Of a stretch of 64,000 nt of DNA, positions 8,968-18,007 are shown piece after piece. This DNA is from SHVZ01 sp041906305. GTDB lineage: Bacteria; Pseudomonadota; Alphaproteobacteria; SHVZ01. Position 1 is the stretch's first letter, and every line of letters starts with the position of its first letter. The position numbers and the translations under genes were made by a program. The notes under the pieces are model-generated. The model worked only from the letters and a program-made list of their open reading frames with translations, did not search any database and was not told where the DNA came from. The stretch lies in contig JAYRJL010000002.1 of the NCBI GenBank assembly GCA_041906305.1, positions 372,001 to 436,000 of the forward strand, written 5' to 3'.

Positions 8968-8980
8968 TTACGAGGATTGA

Positions 8981-9988
8981 ATGTCCAGCCGTCTCGAAGA
9001 TCTGCTGAAGACGAAAGGCCGCCTGCTCGCCGATGGCGCGACCGGTACCAACCTGTTCGAGATGGGCCTTCTGTCGGGGGACGCGCCCGAGCTCTGGAAC
9101 GAGACGCAGCCTGAGAAGATCCGCTCGCTGCACCAGAGCTTCGTCGACGCCGGGGCCGACATCATCCTCACGAACACCTTCGGGTGCAACAGGCGTCGGC
9201 TGATGCTGCACAAGGCCGAGGGCCGCACCCGGGAGCTCAATCGCCTGGGCGCCCAGATCGCCCGCTCGGTCGCCGACAAGGCCGGCCGGCCGGTGATCGT
9301 CGGCGGGTCGGTCGGCCCGACCGGCGACCTGCTGATCCCGCTCGGCCCCTTGAGCGAGGACGAGGCCATGGAGGTCTTCGTCGAGCAGATCGAGGGCCTC
9401 AAGGAGGGCGGTGCCGACGTCGTCTGGATCGAGACCATGTCGGCGATCGACGAGATGCGCGCCGCCGCGCGCGCCGCGATCAAGGCCGGCATGCCCTATT
9501 CCGTCACCGCGACCTTCGACACCGCCGGCCGCACCATGATGGGCGCCACGCCCGAAGCGGTCGCCACGTTCCTCAAGGAGCTTTCCCCCGCACCGGTCGC
9601 GATCGGCGCCAATTGCGGCGTCGGCGCCTCGGACCTGGTCTACTCGGTCCTGCAGATCACCGAGGCGGTGCCCGATGCGGTCGTCATCGCCAAGGGCAAC
9701 TGCGGCATCCCCAAATTCGTCGGCACCGAGGTCGAGTACACCGGCACGCCGGAGGTGATGGCCGAATACGCCCACCTGGCGCTCGACTCCGGCGCCGTCA
9801 TCGTCGGCGGCTGCTGCGGTACCTCGCCTCGTCATCTCGCCGCCATGCGTCATGCCCTCGACGGCCATCAGCCGGGTGAGCGCCCCGACCTGGCCAGGAT
9901 CATCCGGTGCATCGGACCGCTGACCGCCCCGCCGGCCGACACCTCGGCCGAACCGAAACGCCGGACCGGGCGCCGCCGCGCCAGCTAG
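8981..9988 (+). CDS. bmt: Betaine--homocysteine / homocysteine S-methyltransferase
   Basis: This 335-residue protein has the homocysteine-methyltransferase barrel (PF02574): LLADGATGTNLFEMGL, ILTNTFGCN, GGSVGPTGD, and zinc-thiolate cysteines C212 (GANCG) and C278/C279 (GGCCGTSP). It transfers a methyl group to homocysteine to make methionine. The donor may be glycine betaine directly (BHMT) or methyl-cobalamin on the corrinoid protein two genes downstream. The second option is attractive because a B12-carrier, an activase and a CH3-THF methyltransferase are all nearby. GAGG precedes the ATG. The C-terminus ends in a basic tail of no known function. Confidence 0.88.
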   Translation: MSSRLEDLLKTKGRLLADGATGTNLFEMGLLSGDAPELWNETQPEKIRSLHQSFVDAGADIILTNTFGCNRRRLMLHKAEGRTRELNRLGAQIARSVADKAGRPVIVGGSVGPTGDLLIPLGPLSEDEAMEVFVEQIEGLKEGGADVVWIETMSAIDEMRAAARAAIKAGMPYSVTATFDTAGRTMMGATPEAVATFLKELSPAPVAIGANCGVGASDLVYSVLQITEAVPDAVVIAKGNCGIPKFVGTEVEYTGTPEVMAEYAHLALDSGAVIVGGCCGTSPRHLAAMRHALDGHQPGERPDLARIIRCIGPLTAPPADTSAEPKRRTGRRRAS

Positions 9989-9999
9989 GATCCGCCATC

Positions 10000-10022
10000 C
10001 CCAGGGCCAATGTCGCCCTGGG
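10000..10022 (+). terminator. Intergenic hairpin after bmt
   Basis: CCCAGGGC (10000-10007) pairs perfectly with GCCCTGGG (10015-10022) across a 7-base loop, twelve bases after the bmt stop. No T-run follows, so it is a weak terminator or an mRNA-stabilising/attenuating structure before the downstream DddP-like gene rather than a strong intrinsic terminator. Confidence 0.4.
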
Positions 10023-10114
10023 CCTCATGATGGTCGCAAATGCGGTGAATCGGGCGCGGAACGCGACTAGGCTTGGCCCAAAGACGACCCCGGTTCCGGG
10101 GCCGAAGGCGGGAA

Positions 10115-11365
10115 ATGGCTGAAGTCTTCAAGGATGCGCGCAAGCGCGCCTATCTCAATCCCGAGGGCGCCGACAAGCCGCTGAAGAGCCCGGTGCCGCT
10201 GGCGACTCTGAAGGCCGCCCGCGCCTACCGCCAGCAGCGCATTCGCGACCAGCTGAAGCAGCACGACTGCGCGGCGATCCTGCTCTACGACCCGGTCAAC
10301 ATCCGCTATGCGTTCGACGTCTCGAATATGCAGCTGTGGATGGCGCACAACCCGTCGCACTACGCGATTGTCTGCGCCGACGGGCCTGCGATCGACTTCG
10401 AGTATCGCGGTTCGGAGCACGTCGCCAACGGCATCGAGATCATCGACGAGGTCCGCCCGGCCACTTCGTGGTTCTACTTTTCATCCGGCGGCCGGCTCGA
10501 AGAGCGCGTCGAGAAGTGGGCGAACGAGATCGCAGACGTCGTTCGCGAGCATGGCGGCGGCAACCAACGCCTCGCCGTCGACAAGCTGGAGCCCCTGGGA
10601 GTCGACGCGCTCAGGCGGCGCGGCATCACCCTCGTCGAGGGCCAGGAGCTGACCGAGCACGCCCGCTCGATCAAGAACGGCCCCGAGCTCGACCTGATGC
10701 GTTGGACCATCCGGGTCTGCGAGGCCGCGATGGCGCGGATGTACGAGCGTTCAGAGGCAGGCCGCACCGAGAACGAGATCTGGGCCGAGCTCCACTACGA
10801 GAACATCCGCTCGGGCGGCGAATGGATCGAGACCCGGATCCTCGCCGCCGGGCCGCGCACCAATCCGTGGTTCCAAGAGTGCTCCGACTATGTCTGCCAG
10901 GAAGGCGACATCTTGGCCTTCGACACCGACCTGATCGGCCCCTACGGCTACTGCGCCGACCTCTCCCGCTCCTGGCCGATCGGCCATGTGCGCATGAGCA
11001 ACTCCCAGCGCGACCTCTATGCCGCCGCCCGCGAGCAGATCGACCACAACATCTCGATCCTTCGCGCCGGCATGAGCTTCCGTGAGTTCAACGAGAAGTC
11101 CTGGCGGATCCCGGAGAAATATCAGGCGCGGCGCTACTCCGTGGCCTTGCACGGCGTGGGGCTGGCCGACGAGTACCCGTCGGTTCCGCTCCATCCCAGC
11201 TTCGAGAACGCCTATGAGGGCCGGTTCGAGGACAACATGACCGTCTGCGTCGAGAGCCTGATCGGCGAGGTCGGCGGCAAGGAATGCATCAAGCTCGAGA
11301 CCCAGGTGCTGATCGGTCCCAACGGGGCCGAACGGCTTGACAGCTTCCCTTGGGAAGAAGTCTAA
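10115..11365 (+). CDS. M24 metallopeptidase-fold protein, DddP-like (candidate DMSP lyase)
   Basis: This 416-residue protein has the creatinase/aminopeptidase-P fold and closely resembles DddP dimethylsulfoniopropionate lyases. Shared blocks are DPVNIRYAFDVSNMQLW, GGEWIETRILAAGPRTNP, WFQEC and FDTDLIGPYGYCADLSR. Metal ligands are D270, D272, D282, H346, E380 and E395. From memory, the DddP iron ligands in Ruegeria are D295, D297, D307, H371, E406 and E421, which is almost the same spacing. DddP cleaves DMSP to DMS and acrylate. The gene sits between bmt and the corrinoid protein, so a related role on another methylated zwitterion, or plain peptidase activity, cannot be excluded. The ATG at 10115 follows a GGCGGGAA sequence; an upstream in-frame start at 10073 is less likely. 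Confidence 0.75.
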   Translation: MAEVFKDARKRAYLNPEGADKPLKSPVPLATLKAARAYRQQRIRDQLKQHDCAAILLYDPVNIRYAFDVSNMQLWMAHNPSHYAIVCADGPAIDFEYRGSEHVANGIEIIDEVRPATSWFYFSSGGRLEERVEKWANEIADVVREHGGGNQRLAVDKLEPLGVDALRRRGITLVEGQELTEHARSIKNGPELDLMRWTIRVCEAAMARMYERSEAGRTENEIWAELHYENIRSGGEWIETRILAAGPRTNPWFQECSDYVCQEGDILAFDTDLIGPYGYCADLSRSWPIGHVRMSNSQRDLYAAAREQIDHNISILRAGMSFREFNEKSWRIPEKYQARRYSVALHGVGLADEYPSVPLHPSFENAYEGRFEDNMTVCVESLIGEVGGKECIKLETQVLIGPNGAERLDSFPWEEV

Positions 11366-11404
11366 GCTCAACGGCCTGAAGCCAAAGCGTTCGAGGATCA
11401 GAAA

Positions 11405-12092
<688 letters not shown>

Positions 12093-12106
<14 letters not shown>

Positions 12107-12752
12107 CCCGACAGCCGAAGCGCCGCGCCGTCAGCTGATCCTCGCCTGCGGCGCGCTCGCCCGCGAGGTGAACTCGGTGATCGCCGCAAACCACCTGCAC
12201 CACGTGACGGTGCGCTGCCTCCCTGCCCTGCTGCACAACCGGCCGCAGGAAATTCCGGGCGCGGTGCGCGCCGCAGTCCACGCTGCCCGCGACGAGTACG
12301 ACGACATCCTGGTGGGCTACGCCGACTGCGGCACCGGCGGCGAGCTCGACAGGGTCCTCTTCGAGGAAGGGCTGCAGCGCCTGCCCGGGGCCCATTGCTA
12401 CGCGTTCTTCTCCGGCGTCGCCGAGTTCGACCGGCGCTCGGAGGAGGACATGCGCGCCTTCTTCCTGACCGATTTCCTGACGCGCCAGTTCGAGACGCTG
12501 GTGATCGAAGGCCTTGGCCTGGATAAGCATCCGGAGCTGCGCGACATGTATTTCGGCCACTACGAGAAGGTGGTCTATCTGGCGCAGACCGACGATGCCC
12601 GCCTGAAGAAGGAGGCAGAGGTTGCGGCGAAGCGGCTGGGTCTCGCCTACGAGTATCGGTTTGTCGGGCTGGGTGAGCTGGCGCCCGAGATCACGGCCTT
12701 TGCCGAGGAGCCGCTCGGGCGACTGAAGAGGAAGAGGATAGGCGAACGATGA
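12093..12752 (+). CDS. DUF1638 domain protein
   Basis: This 219-residue soluble protein begins LILACGALAREVNSVI and contains ILVGYADCGTGGELDRVL and YFGHYEKVVYLAQTDD, typical of DUF1638 (PF07796). The family is commonly encoded with MttB methyltransferases and corrinoid proteins but has no established reaction. The start is a GTG at 12093 inside the corrinoid gene; no strong ribosome-binding site is seen, consistent with translational coupling. Its TGA overlaps the ATG of the next MttB gene by four bases, so all three are one transcription unit. Conserved cysteines (in ACG and DCG) could bind a metal, but this is a guess. Confidence 0.85.
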
Positions 12753-14305
12753 CCGCAGAACGCACCGTCGAGCGCGGAGCCGGCGAGCGCCGCGCCCGCC
12801 GCAAGAGCGAAGCCAGCTCTGGCGTGCCGCAGCCGCCCTGGGCGCCAATCCGCAACCCGATGCCGCCGCTGGAGCTGCTGGACGAGGACGGCATCCGCCG
12901 TATCGACGACACTGCCCTCCGCGTGCTGGAGGAGCTCGGCATCGAGTTCCTGAACGAGGCGGCCCTCGACACCTTCGAGAAGGCCGGCTGCAAGGTCGAC
13001 CGCTCGACCAACCTGGTGCGTTTCGACCGCGGCATGATCCGCGAGACGATCGCCAAGGCCCCGCGCCAGTTCCGGCTCCACGCCCGCAATCCCGAGCGTA
13101 ATCTGGTCATCGGCGACAACACCATCAACGTTGGCCCCGTCGGCAGCCCACCCAACGTCTCCGACCTCGACCGCGGCCGCCGCCCCGGCTCCTACGAGGA
13201 CGTCGTCAACCTGATCAAGCTGAACCAGATGCTGACCTGCGTGCACCACGCCGGCGGCACGCTGACCGAAGCGCTCGACCTTCCTGCCGATTCCCGACAC
13301 CTCGATCTCTACCGCGCGCATACCTTCTTCACCGATCGCGCCTTCATCGCCCGCGGCATCGGCCGCGAGCGCATCCAGGACGCGGTCGAGATCGCATGCG
13401 CCGCGCGCGGCATCACGCCCGAGCAACTGCACCGTGAACCCACGCTGATGACCGTCATCAACGTCAACTCGCCGCGCCGGGTCGACAAGGAGATGATCGC
13501 CGGCCTGATGGCGATGACCGACTACGGCCAGCCCTGCATCGTGACGCCGTTCACGCTCGCCGGTGCGATGAGCCCGGTCACCATCGCCGGCGCGCTCGCC
13601 CAGCAGACCGCCGAGGCCCTCTCGGTCATCGCCCTGATCCAGCTGCTCAAGCCCGGCACTCCGGTGATCTTCGGCGGCTTCACTTCGAACGTCGACATGA
13701 AATCGGGGGCACCCGCCTTCGGCACGCCGGAATACGTGCGCTCCACCATCATCGGCGGCCAAATCTCCCGTCGCTGGGGCCTGCCATATCGATCGAGCAA
13801 CGTGAACGCGTCGAACTGCGTCGACGCCCAGTCGACGCACGAGTCACTGATGTCGATCTGGGCCTGCATCATGTCGCATGTGCACTTCATGCATCACGGC
13901 ACCGGCTGGCTCGAGGGCGGCCTCGTCGCCTCGTTCGAGAAGGTGATCGTCGACGCCGAGGCGCTGCACGCGATGTCCGCGTGGCTGAAGCCGATGGACC
14001 TCTCGGACGACGCGCTCGCCTTCGACGCCCTCAAGGAGGTGCCGCCGGGTGGCCACTTCTTCGGCGCGGCGCATACGATGGCGCGCTACGAGAACGCGTT
14101 CCACCGCCATCTGATCGCCGACTGGCGGAACTTCCAGTCCTGGGAGGAAGCCGGTTCTCTCAATGCGACCCAGCGCGCCAATGCGGTGTGGAAGAAGCTC
14201 CTGGAGAGCTATGTGGAGCCGCCGCTCGACATCGCAAAGAAGGAAGCCATCGACGCCTTTGTGGCGAAGCGAAAGAAGGAAATCGCGGCACGCGGGATCG
14301 TCTAG
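12749..14305 (+). CDS. Trimethylamine methyltransferase (MttB) family protein, second copy
   Basis: This 518-residue MttB-superfamily protein is a clear paralogue of the gene at 2666-4240. Shared blocks include VLEELGIEFLNEAA, FRLHARNPERNL, FGGFTSNVDMKSGAPAFG and PPGGHFFGAAHTM. There is no in-frame amber codon, so it is a non-pyrrolysine member, expected to act on a quaternary amine or a similar methyl donor. It is coupled to the DUF1638 gene by an ATGA overlap and lies downstream of its probable corrinoid partner. The first 35 residues are basic and variable, without a clear signal. Its stop shares a CTAG palindrome with the convergent flavoenzyme gene. Confidence 0.93.
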   Translation: MTAERTVERGAGERRARRKSEASSGVPQPPWAPIRNPMPPLELLDEDGIRRIDDTALRVLEELGIEFLNEAALDTFEKAGCKVDRSTNLVRFDRGMIRETIAKAPRQFRLHARNPERNLVIGDNTINVGPVGSPPNVSDLDRGRRPGSYEDVVNLIKLNQMLTCVHHAGGTLTEALDLPADSRHLDLYRAHTFFTDRAFIARGIGRERIQDAVEIACAARGITPEQLHREPTLMTVINVNSPRRVDKEMIAGLMAMTDYGQPCIVTPFTLAGAMSPVTIAGALAQQTAEALSVIALIQLLKPGTPVIFGGFTSNVDMKSGAPAFGTPEYVRSTIIGGQISRRWGLPYRSSNVNASNCVDAQSTHESLMSIWACIMSHVHFMHHGTGWLEGGLVASFEKVIVDAEALHAMSAWLKPMDLSDDALAFDALKEVPPGGHFFGAAHTMARYENAFHRHLIADWRNFQSWEEAGSLNATQRANAVWKKLLESYVEPPLDIAKKEAIDAFVAKRKKEIAARGIV

Positions 14306-16731
14306 ACCCGCATCCGCGAGCCGCTCGGATCGTAAGGCGGCTCCTTCAGGATCTTCGCCCCGCGCCGCTCGCCGATGATCTCGATCTCGAAGCCCGAGGT
14401 CGCCGCGGCGAGATCCTTCGGCACGTAGCCCAGCGCGAGGGATTTGCCGACGGTGTGGCCGTAGCCGCCGGAGGTCACCCAGCCGACGACCTTGCCGGCA
14501 TGCCAGATCGGCTCGTCGCCAAAGGCATCGCCGTCGCTGGCATCCACGTCGAAGAGCACGAGCCGGCGCTCGCCGCCGTCCTTGCGTTCGGCCTTGGCCG
14601 CGCCGCTGCCGATAAAGTCGCCCTTGTTGTCGAAGCGGACGAAGCGGCGCATCCCGGCTTCCTCCGGTCCGTAGATCGGGCGGTATTCCCGCGCCCAGGT
14701 ACCGAAGCCCTTCTCGATGCGCAGCGACAGCAGCGCATGCGTGCCGAAGAGCGCCAGGCCGAACTCCTTGCCGGCCTCCCGCAGCGTGGTCCAGAGGCGC
14801 CGCTGCTGGTCAGGCGCGCACCAGAGCTCGTATCCCAGCTCGCCGGTGAAGCTGATGCGCGAGACGATAGCCGGGACCATGCCGATCGCCATCTTCCTGA
14901 TCGACAGGAACGGGAATGCCGCCGTCGACAGATCATCGCGCACCAGGCGCTGCAGCAGCTCGCGCGACCTGGGGCCGGCGATCGCGAGACCGGAGAGCTC
15001 GGCCGTCATCGCCCGGATCGAGACCGCCTTGCCGCGGCCCTGCCTCTCGAACCATCGCAGGTGATAGGCCTCGGCCGGGCCGGAGCCGACGATGAAGAAG
15101 CGGTCCGTGGCCAACCGGCCGACGGTGAAGTCGCCGATCAGTTTGCCTTTCGCATCCAGCATCGGCGACAGAACGATGCGGCCGACCTCAGGAATCCGGT
15201 TGGCGAGCAGGCCTTCCAGGAAGCCCGCTGCATCCGGCCCCGTCACTTCGTAGCGGCCATAGCCCGAAGTCTCCATCAGGCCGACGCCGGACCGCACCGC
15301 CTTGCACTCGGCCGCCACGACCGGAAAGGCGTTCGAGCGGCGATAGGTGACGGCCTCTTCCGGGGGCGTGCCCTTGGGTGCGAACCACAGGGGGTATTCG
15401 AGACCGTACGAGGCGCCGAAAACGGCGTTCTCGGCGACGAGTTCGGGGTGGATCGGCACCGTCTTGAGGGGGCGCGCCGCAGGCAGTTCCTCGTTCGGGA
15501 AGCGGATGCGGAAGCGGCGCGAGTAGTTCTCGCGTACCTTGGCGTTGGTATAAGCCATCGTCGCCCAGTCGCCGTAGCGCGAGACGTCCATGCCCCAGAC
15601 GTCGAAGCCCGGCTCTCCCTCGATCATCCAGTTCGAGAGCGCGAGGCCAACGCCGCCGCCCTGGCTGAAGCCCGCCATCACGCCGCAGGCGACCCAGTAG
15701 TTGCGAAGCCCGCCGACCGGCCCGACCAGCGGGTTGCCGTCCGGGGTGAAGGTGAACGGCCCGTTGACGACGCGCTTGATTCCGGCCGTCGCCACCGCCG
15801 GGAAATGCTTGAAGCCGACTTCGAGGCTGGCCGAGATGCGGTCGAGGTCTTCCTGCAGGAGCTCGGGCCCGAAATCCCAAGACGTCGTGTCCGGCATCCA
15901 CGGCACGCCTTCGCGCTCGTAGCTGCCGAGCAGAATCCCTTTCCCTTCCTGGCGAAGGTAGAGCTCGCCTTCGAAATCGATGACGTGGACCAGCTCCTTG
16001 CCGGTCTTGGCCTCGACCTCGGCGACCTCGGGCGAGTCTTCCGTGACGATGTAGTGGTGTTCCATCGCCAGCACCGGCAACTCGAGCCCGACCATCCGAC
16101 CGACCTCGCGCGCCCAGAGGCCGGCGGCGTTGACCACATGCTCGGCGTGGATCGTTCCCTTGTCGGTGACGACGTCCCAGGTGCCGTCGGCGCGCGGATT
16201 CAGCTCCATCACGCGCGTCTGGCGATAGATTTCGGCGCCGAAGGTACGTGCCGCCTTGGCATAGGCGTGCGTGGTGCCGGAGGGATCGAGATGCCCCTCC
16301 AGGGGATCGTACATGGCACCCAGGAAGTATTTCTCGTCGATCAGCGGCAGCCGGCGCTTGGCCTCGGCGGCGTCGATGATCTCGGTATCCATGCCGAGAT
16401 AGCGGCCCTTGGCGTGGGCGAGCTTGAGGAAATCCATGCGCTCGGGCGTGCCGGCCAGCATCATGCCGCCGGTGATGTGCAACCCGCAGGACTGCCCCGA
16501 GATCTCCTCGATCTCCTTGTAGAGCTGCACCGTGTAGCTCTGCAGCTTGGCGACGTTGGGATCGCCGTTGAGGGTATGGAAGCCCCCCGCCGCGTGCCAG
16601 CTCGATCCCGCCGTCAGCTCCAGGCGCTCGATCAGGCAGATGTCCTTCCAGCCGGCCTTGGCCAGGTGGAACAGCACGCTGCAGCCGACGACGCCGCCGC
16701 CGATGACGGCGACGCGGACATGAGACTTCAT
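14302..16731 (-). CDS. GcvT-fused FAD-dependent oxidoreductase (dimethylglycine/sarcosine dehydrogenase family)
   Basis: This 809-residue protein has a DAO-type FAD domain (about 1-370, GGGVVGCS near residue 11), an FAO-M linker (about 370-430) and a two-part GcvT folate-binding region (about 430-805). H46 in AGSSWHAAGG lies where dimethylglycine dehydrogenase carries covalently bound FAD. Such enzymes oxidise N-methyl groups and hand the formaldehyde unit to THF. The substrate is unknown; dimethylglycine, sarcosine or another N-methyl amino acid is likely. A 2OG-Fe(II) oxygenase gene lies 15 bases upstream on the same strand. A paralogue is at 25398-27806. Confidence 0.9.
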   Translation of the reverse strand: MKSHVRVAVIGGGVVGCSVLFHLAKAGWKDICLIERLELTAGSSWHAAGGFHTLNGDPNVAKLQSYTVQLYKEIEEISGQSCGLHITGGMMLAGTPERMDFLKLAHAKGRYLGMDTEIIDAAEAKRRLPLIDEKYFLGAMYDPLEGHLDPSGTTHAYAKAARTFGAEIYRQTRVMELNPRADGTWDVVTDKGTIHAEHVVNAAGLWAREVGRMVGLELPVLAMEHHYIVTEDSPEVAEVEAKTGKELVHVIDFEGELYLRQEGKGILLGSYEREGVPWMPDTTSWDFGPELLQEDLDRISASLEVGFKHFPAVATAGIKRVVNGPFTFTPDGNPLVGPVGGLRNYWVACGVMAGFSQGGGVGLALSNWMIEGEPGFDVWGMDVSRYGDWATMAYTNAKVRENYSRRFRIRFPNEELPAARPLKTVPIHPELVAENAVFGASYGLEYPLWFAPKGTPPEEAVTYRRSNAFPVVAAECKAVRSGVGLMETSGYGRYEVTGPDAAGFLEGLLANRIPEVGRIVLSPMLDAKGKLIGDFTVGRLATDRFFIVGSGPAEAYHLRWFERQGRGKAVSIRAMTAELSGLAIAGPRSRELLQRLVRDDLSTAAFPFLSIRKMAIGMVPAIVSRISFTGELGYELWCAPDQQRRLWTTLREAGKEFGLALFGTHALLSLRIEKGFGTWAREYRPIYGPEEAGMRRFVRFDNKGDFIGSGAAKAERKDGGERRLVLFDVDASDGDAFGDEPIWHAGKVVGWVTSGGYGHTVGKSLALGYVPKDLAAATSGFEIEIIGERRGAKILKEPPYDPSGSRMRV

Positions 16732-16746
16732 CGAAACCCTACCCTC

Positions 16747-17772
16747 TCAGGACGCCCTGGCATCGGCGCCGCGCGGCGCCCGCATCGACTCGAGCCCGCG
16801 GAACTCGACAAAGCGCATCATCGCGGCCCACAGATGGTCCCCGTAGAGAAACGGCTCGAACAGCGAGATGCCGGAGATCGGCAGCGGCTCGATCAGCGCA
16901 TCCACCCGGGGCTCGTAGAAGAACGGGATCGAGAAGCGTTCGCGGCCCGGCCCGATCACCCTATGCTCGGTCGCCTTGATGCGTCCGCCGGTCCAGCGCT
17001 CGAGCACGCCGCCGAAGTTGATCGCGAGCGTGCCTTCGGTCGGCGGGACGTCCACCCAGCTCCCGCCGGCCTCGCGCGCCTGCAGCCCCTCGACGCCGTC
17101 CTGGGCCAGCAGCGTGACGAAGCCGGAGTCGATATGGGCGCCGCCGATCAGGTGCCGGCTTTTCCCCTGGTGCTCGATCATGACCGTGCTCATATCGGCG
17201 CCGGCGAAGGACTCGGGCGGCCGGACCGGATAGCGGATAAGGCGGAGCGTCGAATTGCCGCCGGCAAAGGCCTCATCGAAGAACGTCTCGGGCAAGCCGA
17301 GCCCTCGTGCGATCGACGCCATCAGCAGCCGTCCGAGCCGCTCCATGCCGCGGTAATAGCGTCCCGCGTCCGCCCGCCAGCCGGGAAGCGTATCCTCCGC
17401 CGGCAGGGGCGTCGGTTCGGTCAAGGGGTCGGTCGGATCGCAGACGAAGCCGAGATCGGCCACGTCGGGTCCCATATCGATGCCTTCCTTGTAGGTCATC
17501 GCTCCGTTCTGGAGCGGGAACCAGCCGTGATACACGTTCGGCCGCGCCGGATCGAACTTCCGACGCCAGAGGCGCCGCTTCGCGTCTTCGGTCAACGCGA
17601 AGACACGCAGCAGGCGAGCCCGTGCTTCCGGACCGTGCGGCATGTCGGCCGGCAACCCCGAGACCGTAAGGAAGCCGACGCTGCCGGCTGCCTCCTTGAT
17701 CTGGCGGTCCGTCTCGTCGCGAAGGCGCGCGGGCCCTCCGAGCAGGGGCGAGATATCGATGGTCGGGATCAT
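16747..17772 (-). CDS. Isopenicillin-N-synthase-family 2OG-Fe(II) oxygenase
   Basis: This 341-residue protein has the non-heme iron facial triad: H213-x-D215 (GGAHIDSGF) and H270 (KATEHRV), followed by the 2-oxoglutarate-binding R279-x-S281 (RFSIPFF). The N-terminal IPTIDISPLL motif is typical of the DIOX_N domain. It is upstream of, and probably co-transcribed with, the GcvT-type dehydrogenase, so an oxidative N-demethylation or hydroxylation step in the same pathway is plausible. The substrate cannot be read from the sequence. The ATG at 17772 has a GAAGGA immediately adjacent, which is poorly spaced, so the start is less certain. Confidence 0.87.
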   Translation of the reverse strand: MIPTIDISPLLGGPARLRDETDRQIKEAAGSVGFLTVSGLPADMPHGPEARARLLRVFALTEDAKRRLWRRKFDPARPNVYHGWFPLQNGAMTYKEGIDMGPDVADLGFVCDPTDPLTEPTPLPAEDTLPGWRADAGRYYRGMERLGRLLMASIARGLGLPETFFDEAFAGGNSTLRLIRYPVRPPESFAGADMSTVMIEHQGKSRHLIGGAHIDSGFVTLLAQDGVEGLQAREAGGSWVDVPPTEGTLAINFGGVLERWTGGRIKATEHRVIGPGRERFSIPFFYEPRVDALIEPLPISGISLFEPFLYGDHLWAAMMRFVEFRGLESMRAPRGADARAS

Positions 17773-17840
17773 TCCTTCATCGATACGGCGTCGCCGCGCG
17801 CCAGTCGAGGGGGGCCGTGATCAAGTCGGCCTCCAACCAG

Positions 17841-17859
17841 CCATTCGCGACATGAATGG
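17841..17859. promoter_or_regulatory. Inverted repeat in the divergent region (possible operator)
   Basis: CCATTC (17841-17846) is the exact reverse complement of GAATGG (17854-17859), with a 7-base spacer. A second dyad, GGTCGC/GCGACC, overlaps its right edge (17858-17872). The site lies in the 235-base region between the divergent 2OG-oxygenase and binding-protein genes, the largest gene-free stretch in the window. Function is inferred only from position and symmetry. Confidence 0.3.
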
Positions 17860-18007
17860 TCGCGCGGCGACCAGTCCGGCACCGGGCCGGGCTTGCGCCT
17901 CTCGGGCAGGGTGGACTAGCCTCGATGAACGATTTGTTTGAAGTCGATCGCCATTGCGCCAGAACCGCCGACAAGGCCGGAACGCGCTGGCCAACAGGGA
18001 GACGAAC

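Noticed and set aside
10088..10101. CCCCGG-TT-CCGGGG as a riboswitch or terminator before the DddP-like gene
   Set aside because: A two-base loop is sterically poor, there is no T-run, and the leader has no recognisable SAM or cobalamin riboswitch.
13981..17820. A 1279-codon open frame on the plus strand opposite the flavoenzyme and oxygenase genes
   Set aside because: It is a mirror of two well-supported genes on the minus strand; high G+C keeps the antisense frame open. The translation is Arg/Ala/Asp/His-rich with no family motif.
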